NCBI GenBank assembly: GCA_002786065.1
Contig: NHNY01000003.1
Span: forward strand, 248,001-312,000
From: Microcyclospora pomicola
Taxonomy: Eukaryota; Ascomycota; Dothideomycetes; Capnodiales
Direction of reading: 5' to 3'
Length of the DNA: 64,000 bases
Translations under genes and position numbers: made by a program
The notes under the pieces: generated by a model
Seen by the model: the letters and a program-made list of their open reading frames with translations, nothing else
What the model was told of the DNA's origin: nothing
Database searches by the model: none
Shown here: piece by piece, positions 31,813-43,117 of the stretch
How positions within the stretch are numbered: the first letter of the stretch is position 1
Layout of the letters: each line of letters starts with the position of its first letter

Positions 31813-34220
31813 ATGGCCGAAGAAAAACTGGGCTCAGGTGTTGCTTACAGCTCTCACGACGAGCAGCACAACCCCATCAAGCAGCAGGATGGCTATGAAG
31901 AACCCGAGCGTCGCCAATCGGTCGCTCTCAACATCGTCGAGAACCCTCTCAAGGTAAGCTGAGCGAGCTGAGCTGTACAAGAGCTACAGAGCTCCATTGC
32001 TAATGATGTTCTTCATGACTGTAGCGCGTCAGTGCACAGCAAGCCGCCAACGATGGTCGAGCATTCGCGGAGCAGAATGGCATGAGCGAGCATGTCGAAT
32101 TGTTTGCCACGGCTGCACTCATTGCGCGCAACCCAGAGCAATTCGAGGCTATCACGCATTTGACGGATGCCGAGAGACATGCTCTAGTGTATGAGAGGGA
32201 TCACAAATGGCATGGCTCAACGATGCTCTGGTACTCCATCAGCTTGTGTGCTGTGGGAGCTGCTACTCAAGGGTAAATGCCACGTCGATTTGCCGGTAGC
32301 TACGATACTGATTCAACCAACAGATGGGATCAGACCGGTTCCAACGGCGCCAATTTGTCGTTCCCTACAGAATTCGGCATCGCCGACGACACTCCTGGCT
32401 CTCGCGACAACTGGATCGTTGGGCTTGTGAACGCGATCATCTTCCTGACCGCTGGTCTCATGTGAGTTCTCGCTTGCTTGCACGATAGATTCGAGCGTGG
32501 CTGACATAGCACGCACACAGTGGCGCTTTCATCACCGATCCTCTCAACCACTACCTCGGACGACGAGGTGAAATCTTTCTCACGGCTCTCTGTTTGACTG
32601 CAACTCCGATCGGCTCTGCTTTCACGCAGTCTTGGCAAGGTCTGTTTGCAGCACGCTTCGTCATGGGTATTGGCATCGGTGCGAAAAATGCTACCGTTCC
32701 AATCTACTCCGCGGAAATGGCCCCTGCTCGTATTCGAGGAGCCATGGTCATGTTTTGGCAGCTCTGGGTCGTCGCTGGTGAGCTCTCCACATGCTGATCG
32801 ACGAGTCGGTGACTAATCTTTCCAGGTATCTTCTTGGGCTTCGCCGCCAATGTTATCGTGAAGGACACTGGAGACATCGCCTGGCGTTTGCAGCTGGGTT
32901 CGGCGTTCATCCCTTCATTCATTCTGGCTTGCGGTATCTGGTTCTGTCCCGAATCTCCTCGCTGGCTTATGAAGCATGGTAAGATTGCCCAGGGATTTCA
33001 GTCGATGAATCGGCTGCGGGCACATCCCCTCATCGCTGCTCGCGACTACTATTACTCCTACGTGATCTACCAGGAGGAGATGAAGGTAGCCCGCGGCGCT
33101 GGCTACTTCACGCGGTTGTGGGACTGCTTTCGCGTGCCTAGGATCAGGCGAGCCAACTACGGCGCTTCGACCGTCATGATTGCGCAACAGATGTGTGGAA
33201 TCAACAGTGAGTTACGACATCGCGCGACGAACGAGAGCAGTGCTTACCTATCAAAACCACAGTCATCTCGTTCTACAGCTCCACAATCTTCAAGAATGCC
33301 GGATATACAGACACCCAAGCATTGTACGCCTCTTTGGGCTACGGTGCGGTTCAAGTGATCTTCACAATTCCCACCCTGTTCCTGATTGACACCAAGGGCC
33401 GAAGGACATTGACACTTGCTGTGAGTTGAGTCCATAAATTACGATAGCAGTCAGCTAATGACCCAACAGACTTTCCCCTTCATGTGCATATTTTTGCTCG
33501 CCGCTGGACTGTCGCTGCTTCAGCCTGACTCAGCTAGTAAAGCTGCAAAAGTTGGACCAGTTGTGCTGTGAGTGTTGCCGAGCACGACTTCACACCTTGT
33601 ATGCTGACTTCGGATAGATTCGTCTACTTGTTTACGATCGCGTACTCGTTGGGCGAAGGTCCCGTCGCTTTCCAGTACTCCGCTGAGGTCTTCCCGACGA
33701 TTCAGCGTGAACAGGGAATGGCTTGGGCTGTCTGCATCAACAACACTTTTGGTACGCTGCTGAGTCAACCAACTACATACGAACAGCGCTAATGAATCAT
33801 AGCTGGCATTCTCAGTCTGACGTTCCCGGCAATGAGCGCAGCTTTCACCCAAACGGGAGCATGTAAGTGCACGTATATTACAAATGCGAAGAACTTCGAA
33901 TTGACTCTGCTGGCAAACAGTCGGCTTCTACGCAGGTCTGAACCTGATCGCTTGGGGCATGATCTTCTGCTTCGTCAGAGAGACCAAGCAATTGACTCTC
34001 GAGGAGTTGGACCGTATGTTTCCACCTAAGCAGCGTTGTCGAACACGAACTAACGTCCACCGCAGAGGTCTTCAACGTCCCGACGAAGGAATTCTTGGCT
34101 TACGAGACCAAAACCTGGCTCCCATACTTCTTCAAGCGACACATCCTCCGTAAGAGGATCCCGAAGCCGCCGCCAATCATCGAGAAGGCCGAGAAGGTGG
34201 ACTCGGAGTACTCCCAGTGA
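31813..34220 (+). CDS. MFS sugar/polyol transporter
   Basis: Eleven exons by eye: 31813-31953, 32025-32272, 32324-32461, 32521-32777, 32826-33206, 33263-33420, 33470-33567, 33618-33751, 33803-33862, 33921-34013 and 34066-34220, giving 620 residues; every phase agrees. The sugar-porter marks are present: GRRGEIFLTA after TM2, PESPRWLMKHGK after TM6, AQQMCGINIISFYSS in TM7, DTKGRRTL, and the closing ETKQLTLEELD. The long hydrophilic N-terminus (~90 residues) and the basic C-terminal tail fit a plasma-membrane porter. It imports sugars or polyols with protons, judged by family; the substrate cannot be told. The intron number is high for this window. Confidence 0.92.
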
Positions 34221-34933
34221 AGTCATGGGACCCTGTCCCGCCGAGCAACGCATCCACAATCTCATTGAGACTTCACTTTTCGACTGTATGTTAGCTTAGA
34301 AACGGACTAACTAGCTTCGATGTGAGCGATGGACAATGAATATACAGTGAATCTATCGACAGTGACCGACGCTTGACTCTCCTAGCTCCCCTCCATCTCT
34401 CGAGACTTCACATGGTCGAGGAGGACAACAAGTTTTCGTTCCTCCTGTAACAAGGTCATTGTAAACGGATCAGGGTCTACGACAATGCCTTAGCGATCTA
34501 CAACTTCCATGTCCGCACGTGCATCCCAATCACGTCCTTTGTGACGAACGTTTTTTGTACCAAAGTTTCCCTCCATAACTGTAAGCACATGTGAAGCATC
34601 ATTGAGGTTGTCATTCACGTGCAAAGTACTCATCCATGAAGCTGTCGTCAATACCGCCTCAACGCAGGATTGTCCCACTTTGCGGGGTGGTGGATTTCGA
34701 TATTTCGGTTCCTGGCACGAGACCTACACAGTCAAGACACTTGGCAGTTCATTCCTACATTCCACCACTACCCTAGCATCAATTCGAGGCCACCTTTACT
34801 GTTAATAGTCTGGAGTTCACTCTGATCCTCGTAGCACCTTTCTCCGCAAGTCCGTCTGCTCCTGGCCACCGCTACTACCGCTGCCCGGAGAACACATTTC
34901 ATCATCACGTCAAGCGGACTTTCTGCAAGCATC
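34221..34933. other. Intergenic region
   Basis: 0.7 kb between the transporter and SND1. No gene or repeat seen; the SND1 promoter should be here. Confidence 0.5.
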
Positions 34934-37600
34934 ATGTCAGCCCCTCTCGAAGCTAAAGTGAAGAGCGTTCTCTCCGGAGACACCCTCATTCTCCAGAACA
35001 AGGCCAAGCAGGAACGCACTCTTTCGCTCGCCTTCATCAATGCTCCACGCCTGCAACAAGACGAGCCTTTCTCTTTCGAGTCACGCGAGTTCATTCGAAA
35101 GCTCTGTACTGGCAAATTGGTGCAGTTCCGGACTCAATACAGCATTCCGCAGAAGTCAGGCGGCGCCTCCCGCGAATATGGAACTGTGCAACTGGCAGAC
35201 GGCAAGCAATTGCCGGACCTGATCGTGCAAGAGGGTTGGGCGAAGCTGCGAGACGATGCGGAGCGCAAGGCCGAGAGTCCACAGGCTGCGGAATTGCTAG
35301 AGCGGTTGCAGGCTTTGGAGGCACATGCTCGTGCGGATGAGAAGGGCGTCTGGGGTTCAAAGAGCACGCATATTGAGAACGTGAGGGAGGTCGCAGACCC
35401 CAAGGCTCTCGTGGAAGAGCACAAGGGACAGCCGATCGATACCGTTGTCGAGCGAGTGCTTAGTGGAGATCGCCTCATTTGCCGACTTCTGATCTCGCCC
35501 ACGAAGCATGTGCAGACGACTGTGCTTGTTGCTGGACTAAGATCGCCGACAACTGCAAGGACGAACCCTAGTGATGGAACTACGCAAGCTGCAGAACCAT
35601 TTGGCAATGAATCGCAAGCCTTTGTTGAGGAACGATTACTGCAACGTGGCGTTACGACGAAGCTTCTCGGTGTGTCACCTAACAACATTTTGGTCGGCGA
35701 AGTGCGGCATCCAATGGGCAACATTGCCGAGTTCTTGCTACAACAAGGTCTAGCACGATGTGTGGATCACCATTCGACACTCCTGGGAGCAGAGATGGGC
35801 AAGCTGAGGCAGGCCGAGAGGCAGGCAAAGGAGCGCCAACTTGGCTTGTTTAAGACTCATGTTGCGCCCAAAACTGGTGGTGCTGGAGGCGAAGTAGAGG
35901 CTGTAGTGAGCCGAGTCTTTTCTGCCGACACCATCTTCGTAAGAAACAAGGCTGGTACTGAGAAGCGCATCAACCTGAGCAGTGTTCGGCAACCGAAGCC
36001 AACCGACCCTAAACAATCGCCGTTCGGCGCAGAGGCTAAAGAGTTCTTGCGGAAACGACTCATTGGAAAGCATGTCAAGGTCAAGATTGACGGGAAACGC
36101 CCTGCAACTGAAGGCTACGATGAGCGAGAAATGGCTACGATAACCGCTGGCGATCAGAACGTAGCCTTACTACTTGTTGAGAATGGCTACGCTTCAGTAA
36201 TCAGACACCGCATGGACGACACTGACCGCAGCCCGCTCTATGATGAACTACTTGCGGCGGAAGAGGCCGCCAAAGGTGAAGGCAAAGGCATGTGGAATCC
36301 GAAACCGCCCAAGCAGCAGGCTTTCGTCGACCACAGCGAGAACCTGGAAAAGGCCAAGCGTCAACTTACTATGCTCTCAAGACAAAAGAAGGTCCCTGCT
36401 GTTGTCGATTTCGTCAAGTCAGGAAGCCGTTTTACTATTCTGATACCTCGAGATAACGCCAAGCTCACATTTGTGTTGGGTGGTATCCGAGCCCCTCGCA
36501 GTGCCAGAGGTCCTACAGACCAAGGCGAACCCTTCGGCCAAGAAGCACACGACTTTGCGCAGAAGCGATGCCAACAACGCGACGTGGAGATCGATGTCGA
36601 CGATACCGACAAGCTCGGTGGGTTCATCGGCACGCTCTACGTCAACCGAGAGAACTTCGCAAAGATCCTGGTCGAGGAAGGTCTTGCTTCAGTGCACGCA
36701 TACAGCGCTGAGAAGTCCGGGAACGCCAACGAGCTATTCGCCGCCGAGAAGAAAGCAAAGGATGCGCGAAAGGGGATGTGGCACGACTGGGATCCATCTC
36801 AAGAAGCAGCGGAGAACGGCGACGACTACGAAGCAGCGTCTGCGGCTAACGGTAACGGCACCAACGGCGATGCTCTACCCCCACGCGCGAGAGACTACAA
36901 AGACGTCACGGTCACTTACGTTGATCCCGCCACTGGACGCCTGAAGCTCCAGATGATTGGGTCTGGCAAAGCTAATCTATCGTCTCTCATGAAAGAGTTT
37001 GCCTCCTTCCACATCTCTTCCTCGAACAACCAACCACTACCTCAGGCCCCCAAAGTCGGCGAGATTGTCTCGGCCAAGTTCACACAAGACGGCGTGTGGT
37101 ACCGTGCACGCATACGACGCAACGACCGTGACAACAAGACCGCGGAGATTGTCTACATCGACTACGGCAACTCGGAAACTCAGCCATGGAGTAGCCTTCG
37201 CCCTCTCGACCCAGCAAAGTTCGGCACGCAAAAGCTCAAGGCTCAAGCTGTCGATGCCGCACTCTCCTTCCTCCAGTTCCCGACCGCCCCCGATTACCTA
37301 GCTGACTCCGTCGCCTTCCTTAACGACGTGGCCGCCGACCGCGACCTGGTCGCTAACATCGACTTCACCGACACACGCGACAATCTCCTGTGGGTCACGC
37401 TCATGGACCCCAACGCGCCCAGCGCCGCCCAGAACATCAACGCCGAGGTTGCCAGCGAGGGTCTTGCCATGGTGGCCAAGAAGCTGCGACCGTTCGAGCG
37501 TGCGGCGCCAGAGATTGTCAAGGACCTGCAGCAGCGACAGCAGGAGGCTGTGTCTGAGAGACGCGGTATGTGGGAGTACGGTGACCCCACTGAGGACTAG
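34934..37600 (+). CDS. SND1: Tudor staphylococcal-nuclease protein SND1
   Basis: Single exon of 888 residues. Four SN-like (OB-fold) domains occupy about residues 4-145, 165-300, 320-455 and 480-630; each opens with a strand such as KVKSVLSGDTLIL, VERVLSGDRLIC, AVVSRVFSADTIFV or VDFVKSGSRFTIL. A spacer rich in Asn and Gly follows, then a Tudor domain at about 705-765 (VGEIVSAKFTQDGVWYRARI, IVYIDYGNSET) that splits a fifth, partial SN domain. Canonical nuclease residues are not evident in the repeats, as is usual for the family. The protein binds RNA in RISC, splicing and stress granules in other eukaryotes. Length matches fungal orthologues (about 880-900). Confidence 0.95.
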   Translation: MSAPLEAKVKSVLSGDTLILQNKAKQERTLSLAFINAPRLQQDEPFSFESREFIRKLCTGKLVQFRTQYSIPQKSGGASREYGTVQLADGKQLPDLIVQEGWAKLRDDAERKAESPQAAELLERLQALEAHARADEKGVWGSKSTHIENVREVADPKALVEEHKGQPIDTVVERVLSGDRLICRLLISPTKHVQTTVLVAGLRSPTTARTNPSDGTTQAAEPFGNESQAFVEERLLQRGVTTKLLGVSPNNILVGEVRHPMGNIAEFLLQQGLARCVDHHSTLLGAEMGKLRQAERQAKERQLGLFKTHVAPKTGGAGGEVEAVVSRVFSADTIFVRNKAGTEKRINLSSVRQPKPTDPKQSPFGAEAKEFLRKRLIGKHVKVKIDGKRPATEGYDEREMATITAGDQNVALLLVENGYASVIRHRMDDTDRSPLYDELLAAEEAAKGEGKGMWNPKPPKQQAFVDHSENLEKAKRQLTMLSRQKKVPAVVDFVKSGSRFTILIPRDNAKLTFVLGGIRAPRSARGPTDQGEPFGQEAHDFAQKRCQQRDVEIDVDDTDKLGGFIGTLYVNRENFAKILVEEGLASVHAYSAEKSGNANELFAAEKKAKDARKGMWHDWDPSQEAAENGDDYEAASAANGNGTNGDALPPRARDYKDVTVTYVDPATGRLKLQMIGSGKANLSSLMKEFASFHISSSNNQPLPQAPKVGEIVSAKFTQDGVWYRARIRRNDRDNKTAEIVYIDYGNSETQPWSSLRPLDPAKFGTQKLKAQAVDAALSFLQFPTAPDYLADSVAFLNDVAADRDLVANIDFTDTRDNLLWVTLMDPNAPSAAQNINAEVASEGLAMVAKKLRPFERAAPEIVKDLQQRQQEAVSERRGMWEYGDPTED

Positions 37601-38311
37601 GCTGTTTTTATAGCTGTGGACTCATTTTTGCATCGAGGTCTTGCATAGAAGGTGTCTTTAGCCACTGTCTGTGGAAAAAGTTTTGGTTCAGAGAATAGTC
37701 TACTTGTCTCATGGGCATTAGCGTAGCAGTGTAGCATTGGAAATGTCATGGTGAAAACACCCTGTGCACATCAAATTGCTCACAGTCAAATGTGTGTCTT
37801 ACATGTCCCAGCACTGAGTGCTTGTACAGCGAGGACGACAGGCTTAGGATGCTGTGCGACATGTCTGGCGAGAGCAGAGTTACCCATGTGCGATGCCTGC
37901 CGGATCAAGGTTGATTTAGAGCTACCTCCTTAGCCTCTCTCCAGAGAAAGCCTATGAAAGGGTCAAAAGCTTGGAAGGAACATCAGGTCTGATTGCTTTT
38001 CGAAGCTACCATACGATACCAAGCTGGAAGAGTGCAGTGACGTCTCGCCCTGAGCGCTGATACTGTAGAAGTAAACCTTGTGCTGGAGGTTCGACGTGGT
38101 CTATGGCTGTGGCAGAGCGCGTCGTGCAGTAGCTATGGCTCTATCATTGATTACTGAAATGGCACTGCTTGCTACAGCATCTTTGTTGCGGCCGATGGAT
38201 GAATATCCTGCTACTTTTTTGGACGATATCCTTGACCAAGAATCACTTGTACAATTGCTGGGTCTTTGTGATCATTTCTCTATTTGACAGCATGATCGGT
38301 GATGATCATTA
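37601..38311. other. Intergenic region (converging 3' ends)
   Basis: 0.7 kb between the convergent ends of SND1 and the first BTB gene. No structure recognised. Confidence 0.5.
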
Positions 38312-39220
38312 TTACCACCGTCTCTGCTGTCGGGCGCACGTTTCGCAGCTGACCGGTTCTTCCTGTGGATTTGGCTCAGCGCAATGTTGGCAGATTCGTT
38401 TAGCTTTGAGCAGAATTTCGCTGTTGTCAGTCACACTCTTCTTCAGCAGCGCATAGGCGAGGCCTTCATTGTTTCTGATGACCGCCTCCATCTTCGGCTT
38501 GTCAAGTAATTCTTTGTGCGACAGAAGCACTTTTGTCACTGTCTCTCGTAGCTCTGTGACTGACTCGGCGGTCGATGTGAAGACAATGTGGACCGCGTCG
38601 CTGAAGTCGTCGTTGTCCCAAGCGTTCTCGGCTGCGCTCTTGAACTTCGTCGCTGCTAAGGGTTGTAGAGCAGGAATCTGATACTTCACGGCCGCGGCAA
38701 AGACCTTAGCGTGCATAGTGGTGGCTTTGTCTGTCTTACCATCGTATGCCCCTGACTCGGAGCAGAGACCGTCATAAGCAAGGGTGTAGAAGAATGTCAC
38801 CATGAGCTCGATCACGTCCGGATCCTCGCCTTCATCCTCGTCTGTTGTATCACCGCTCGCGGCCTTGAACTCGATCACGTTCGTTTCGCCCTCCTGAGCA
38901 CAACGAGATCAGTACACTGGCATCATCCAGGCATCGTGAGCGAAGCAACATCAAATGTGCGTAGCCCTGTCTACGAGCTCACCTTGAAGCTGGAAGCACA
39001 TAGCACCCGGAAGTATTCTGATTGTGGGCAGATGATGGCTTTGTGCACCCGAAACGAACGCCCACCACATCTGATTTCGAAATCAGAATACTCGCTGTTG
39101 TGAAGCAGTCTGCGAAACTGTTAGCGTCCGGCTATCGTTGGGGATGAATTTAAGTATGAGAGCGACCGACTTCGCAAATCCTTGCTTGAGGATTACCATG
39201 GGATCGGAGGGAGCCGCCAT
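38312..39220 (-). CDS. BTB/POZ protein with C-terminal Cys pairs (paralogue 1)
   Basis: Three exons, 39220-39171, 39109-38983 and 38893-38312, giving 252 residues. Exon 2 carries the BTB core: YSDFEIRCGGRSFRVHKAII, CPQSEYFRVLC. Exon 3 starts EGETNVIEF, has an acidic insert (TTDEDEGEDPD), then the fungal BTB continuation IELMVTFFYTLAYDG and HAKVFAAAVKYQIPALQ. The protein ends with two Cys pairs, CQHC and CETC, 11 residues apart, that could bind zinc. BTB proteins dimerise and often recruit cullin-3; a degradation adaptor role is inferred. The first donor site is weak (GTCGGT), but the same codon-phase position is used in both neighbours. It is the most downstream of three tandem copies. Confidence 0.82.
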
Positions 39221-39694
39221 GATGAGACTGCTCGCTGCAAATCTGTTAGGAATCGTGATGTGTGAGGGAATAGCTCTTACGCAGAAGTCAGGTAGTTGTA
39301 GATGTGGCGAACAAACGAGGCTGCGTTTACTCAAGCTTCTACGATAGCAATGATCACCCCACTTTCTCATGCGGTGGACAATCGAGATCAGCAAGCGGTT
39401 GCCTAGGTACACACTCTGGTCAATCTCATGAACAAGGATACAGCTATGGTATGCAATGCTTGATGAAGGTCAAGATTCCGGACGAAGCGCTTGACCGGCC
39501 AGATGTACCTGAGCACCAAGTGCACTCCATGACATGTCCTCAGCCTTTTCACTACTGTAACGTAGCCCATCCTTGATCCAGTCGATACCTCGCATCGCTC
39601 ACTCAGCGCTTGTCACGCTAAGCTGATCTTCAGAAGCTATAGCTCCCTTGTTTGCCCCGGCACGCTGTTCAACTCATAGCGCAGATGAGTGACC
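39221..39694. other. Spacer between BTB paralogues 1 and 2
   Basis: About 470 bases that must hold the promoter of paralogue 1 and the 3' UTR of paralogue 2. No coding structure seen. Confidence 0.5.
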
Positions 39695-40643
39695 CTAAGA
39701 GACGGGCTCTCCACATGAAGCACATCCAACTTGCATTTGCTCCGGTTTGCCCTGGTCTCCACAGATGTGACAAGTCAGTAAGTCTAAGCTCATGGACCTT
39801 GTCAGTAGCTCGTAGGCAAGTCCATCAATACTGCGAATGACGGCCTTCAACTTCGGTCTGTTGAGCAAGTGCTTGTGTGACATGATGGTGTCAACCACCA
39901 TGGTGCGAAGCTCCATGACAGTCTCATCCGTTGTGGTGTAGACTATGTGAGCTGCCTCGCAAAATTCGTCTTTGTTCCAGGCTACGGCAGCGGCTTGCTT
40001 GAACTTGGATGCAGCAAGCGCTCGTAGTGCAGTAATGTGATATTTGACTGCCGCCGCGAACACCTTGGCATGCACAGTGGTACTGCTATCCGACGTTGTA
40101 GTCTGTTCCACCACAACGCGTCCACATGCAGGCTTTCCGAGGATTCCTTTTTCCTTTCGCCACGTAGCCAATGCTGCGGAAGGAGAAGAATGAGTCTCGA
40201 TCATGGGTCCGGTGTAGTCAAAGTCGTAGAAGAACTTGACCATCAGCTCAATCACCATTGGATCATCGCCATCTTCCGGATCATCCGCGTTTTCGCCAAG
40301 CGCTGAAAGCTTGATGCAAGCTGTCTCACCCTCCTATCACTGTCATCAGCCAAATGCAGCGACCAAAACATGAAAATGCTGGTGATCGGCAGTCCAAAGG
40401 CATAAGTGCGGATTTACTTTGAAGCGAGTGCACGCGACACGAAAGTATTCAGAGTGTGCGGCGATCACGAGCTTGTTGACCCTGAAGCTCATGGGACCAC
40501 ATTTGATCTCAAAGTCGACAAAGCTGGAGTCATGAAAGAAGCTGCGGTTTGGACTAGTCAGCGTTTGCGTTTGGAGACTGTGATTGTACGTACCCTTGGA
40601 GATGCGACCTGAAAACAGCTACGGGATCATTCTCATTTGACAT
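39695..40643 (-). CDS. BTB/POZ protein with C-terminal Cys pairs (paralogue 2)
   Basis: Three exons, 40643-40594, 40541-40418 and 40333-39695, giving 270 residues. The first exon is 50 nt, as in paralogue 1, and both internal splice phases are the same. The BTB core reads FVDFEIKCGPMSFRVNKLVI, AAHSEYFRVAC; the third exon begins EGETACIKL and has an acidic stretch (NADDPEDGDDP) before VIELMVKFFYDFDYTG. A 30-residue insert with PACGRVV separates this from HAKVFAAAVKYHITALR. The C-terminus has Cys pairs CHIC and CASC, 12 residues apart. Function is inferred as for paralogue 1. Divergence between copies is large, so the duplication is not recent. Confidence 0.82.
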
Positions 40644-41435
40644 GATGGCTCAGTAAGTCTCGATGGGAATGACTTCTTCGGTGATGTTGAGGAGAAAGAC
40701 TCCAAGCCAGATATCGAGGAAGCTGCGGAAGGTCACATATTATCAAATGGTAAGCTTTATTCACATGCTGGCTCGCAGATGCAACACTATCAGCTTATAC
40801 AAGTGCTCGATCAAAGGTACAGCTCATCGACGAGCTCGTTTGTTAAGCGTCATTCGTCCGCCTCGAGTGAATCTGCAGGCTGCGTCAGTAATGACATTCA
40901 AAATTGAAACAAGCTGTTCAATGATCAAATACAAACCCGTGTCATCATTTGCTCGGCTCAAGTGGATCTGCAAGCTGCGTCAGTACTGTTCCTCACCAAT
41001 GTGATAAGCTGTTGACTGAGCAAATGCAATCCTTTGTCACCATTCGCTCGGCGCAAGTAAATCTGCAAGCTGCGTGAGTACTGTTTGTCATGCATGGAAA
41101 AAGCTGTTTGTAAATCAAATGCAATCCTCTTTCTAATCGCATTGAAGCAAGTAACTGCAGCTTGTCATAGCGAACAAGTGATCACATCAGAGCGGAACTG
41201 TGCGTCTGTCTTGCCCTGGGCATCGAGACTTCTTCCATTGATGATCCATATCTTCGCCCTCAGCAATTAGGCACAACATCCATGCTGCCTGTTATTACCG
41301 TCCTACCAATCCGCCAAACCTTTGCCGTGCACTGTGTATGCGAGGTCAAACCCCTTGCTCCATCTAGACGAGTCTAGACAAGCACAGGAGGTGCATGGCT
41401 GAGTTTTTGTGCATACAGCCGGAGAACGGTCCATT
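40644..41435. other. Spacer between BTB paralogues 2 and 3, with tandem repeat
   Basis: About 790 bases. The middle is taken by a tandem repeat of about 95 bp (40841-41129, with weaker traces on both sides). No gene seen. Confidence 0.6.
40841..41129. repeat. Tandem repeat of about 95 bp, three clear copies
   Basis: Copies begin at about 40841, 40940 and 41035. Each holds, in order, a tgtcatcattcgctcgg-like start, caagtNNatctgcaagctgcgt, cagtactg, aagctgtt and a caaatgcaatcc-like end. A weaker fourth copy starts near 41130 (tttctaatcgcattg, then aagtaactgcagct), and a trace precedes the first. Copies differ at many sites, so the array is old. Confidence 0.7.
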
Positions 41436-42659
41436 TCACACAATTTCGACAATTCCTTCGTTGTCGGATTCGATATCTTCATTGGAATCTCGCATGGCCC
41501 ACTTCTGCTTCGTGGCGTCGTCTGGGGTTGAGTCGCGAGCTTGCCCGGTGCACCAAAGTCGTTTGCACATCTGGCACTGCTCGCCACAATGCCTTCCAGC
41601 GACCGTTTTGCACGCCTCGTTGGCGCATGCTGCAGTGATCAGAGTGCCTGCAGTTGCGAATCGATGCTTCGGACAATTCGCATTGTTGATGGGATTCTGC
41701 GGCACAGTAGCGAAGCTTAGTCGAGGAGCAGATGAAAGCCGCTTCGTTTTGGGCAGTTCATATGCTAAGCCGCTGGCATCCCGAAGCACCTTTTCGAGAC
41801 TCGGGCTGTCAAGGAGATCGTCGTGATCAGTGAGGAACGCAACGGAGATATCACGAAGATCCCTGACGTGGTCGGGAGTCGTCGTGAATGCAACACGGAC
41901 AGCACTAGCAACTTCATCTGCTTGTTGACAGCGCTGCATGGCAGTCATGTACTTTTTGGCCGCCAAGGTTTGAAGCCCGCTGATCGCGTACTCGACGGCG
42001 GCCGCAAAGATCTTGGCGTGCTTGGTTGCAGTATCTCTGTCGAGAACTTCGTAGGAGAACTTGTAGAGATAGTTTACCATTGATTTTAGAGTATGCCAGT
42101 CATGACTCGCCGGCTACGCGCGACATCCTCTACAGCCTGTCGTTGATGGGGACTGACTATATTCGATGGCTCAATCATTTCCAGCTCGGTAACGGTTTCA
42201 TTCTGCTCCGTCTTGACTTTCTTCCTTGGCCTTTCTGTAGCTTCACGAGGCGCAATCTCATCACGGTTATACCGGGAATCGTGGACGTTATGATGTGGTG
42301 GACGTTTACGAGATTCATGATCGGCGTCGGGCCGGACAGCAGGTCCAATCCTGATGACGCTCCCTCCTGACTCCTGCCGCGCACTGTCTCAATAAATGCC
42401 GCTTTGAAAGTTGATTTGTTCGATGCGCGGACGAACCTGAAGCTGCTTGCACGCGGATTTGAAGTATTCGGAGTGTGCGGAGATCACTACCCGGTGAGCG
42501 CGGAACACGTGGTAGGCAGACATGATGTAGACATCGGTCAGGTCGCGCGCTTCAAAAAGTCTGAGCCACCTAGTTAGTAGTGGAACACTACGAGAATGCA
42601 TGTTCTCCTGCGACTTACTTGAGGAGGCCTTCCTTGAAAGCTTTCGTTGGATCGTCCAT
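41436..42659 (-). CDS. BTB/POZ protein with Cys/His-rich tail (paralogue 3)
   Basis: Best model has four exons: 42659-42619, 42560-42437, 42373-42158 and 42113-41436, giving 352 residues. Exon 1 ends in the same phase as in the other copies, and exon 2 (LTDVYIMSAYHVFRAHRVVI, SAHSEYFKSAC) has exactly the 124 nt of paralogue 2. Exon 3 (ESGGSVIRIG) is an insert of ~70 polar residues with a basic RPRKKVK patch that may be a nuclear signal. Exon 4 gives MVNYLYKFSYEVL and HAKIFAAAVEYAISGLQ. The tail has many Cys and His residues (CPKH, CANEAC, HCGEQCQMC, LWC). The donors GTTCGT and GTCAGT are weak and the last intron would be only 44 nt, so the middle of this model is uncertain, and the gene may be decaying. 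Confidence 0.65.
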
Positions 42660-43117
42660 GTTGTACTCAGACGGATGCCACAAACTTTCGTAGCAAGAGA
42701 GCAGTCAGGTCTCGCGAGGAATAAGTGTGAAGCGTGGAGGTGGGAGAGATTTGTCGACGTGCGATGAGGAAGAAAGCAGAGTGAGGTCTGCCTGAGGCGC
42801 TGGGTGTCATGTGCTGCGGAAACGTGCTCATCGCCTTCATCATCACGCGAAATGGCGAACATACCATCACCCACAGCCTAGCATTGGGAGAGACACCAAG
42901 AAAGCATTTGGAAGCAATGTTTGCTAAAGCCATACTATGTTCCGAAGACGACGGCACTACGGTGGGAACATTATTGATGATCTTCGTATTGTTCAAAGAT
43001 TCAAAGGCAGATACAAACCATGCAAACCGTTCCAAATTCCTCCCTGGGTATCTCGTAAATGCAAATATAGACCACCTGATGCAGGGCTGTTGCTATGCTG
43101 TAGATGGCATATGGGTT
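42660..43117. other. Intergenic gap
   Basis: About 460 bases between BTB paralogue 3 and the 3' end of SPT8. No structure recognised. Confidence 0.5.
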
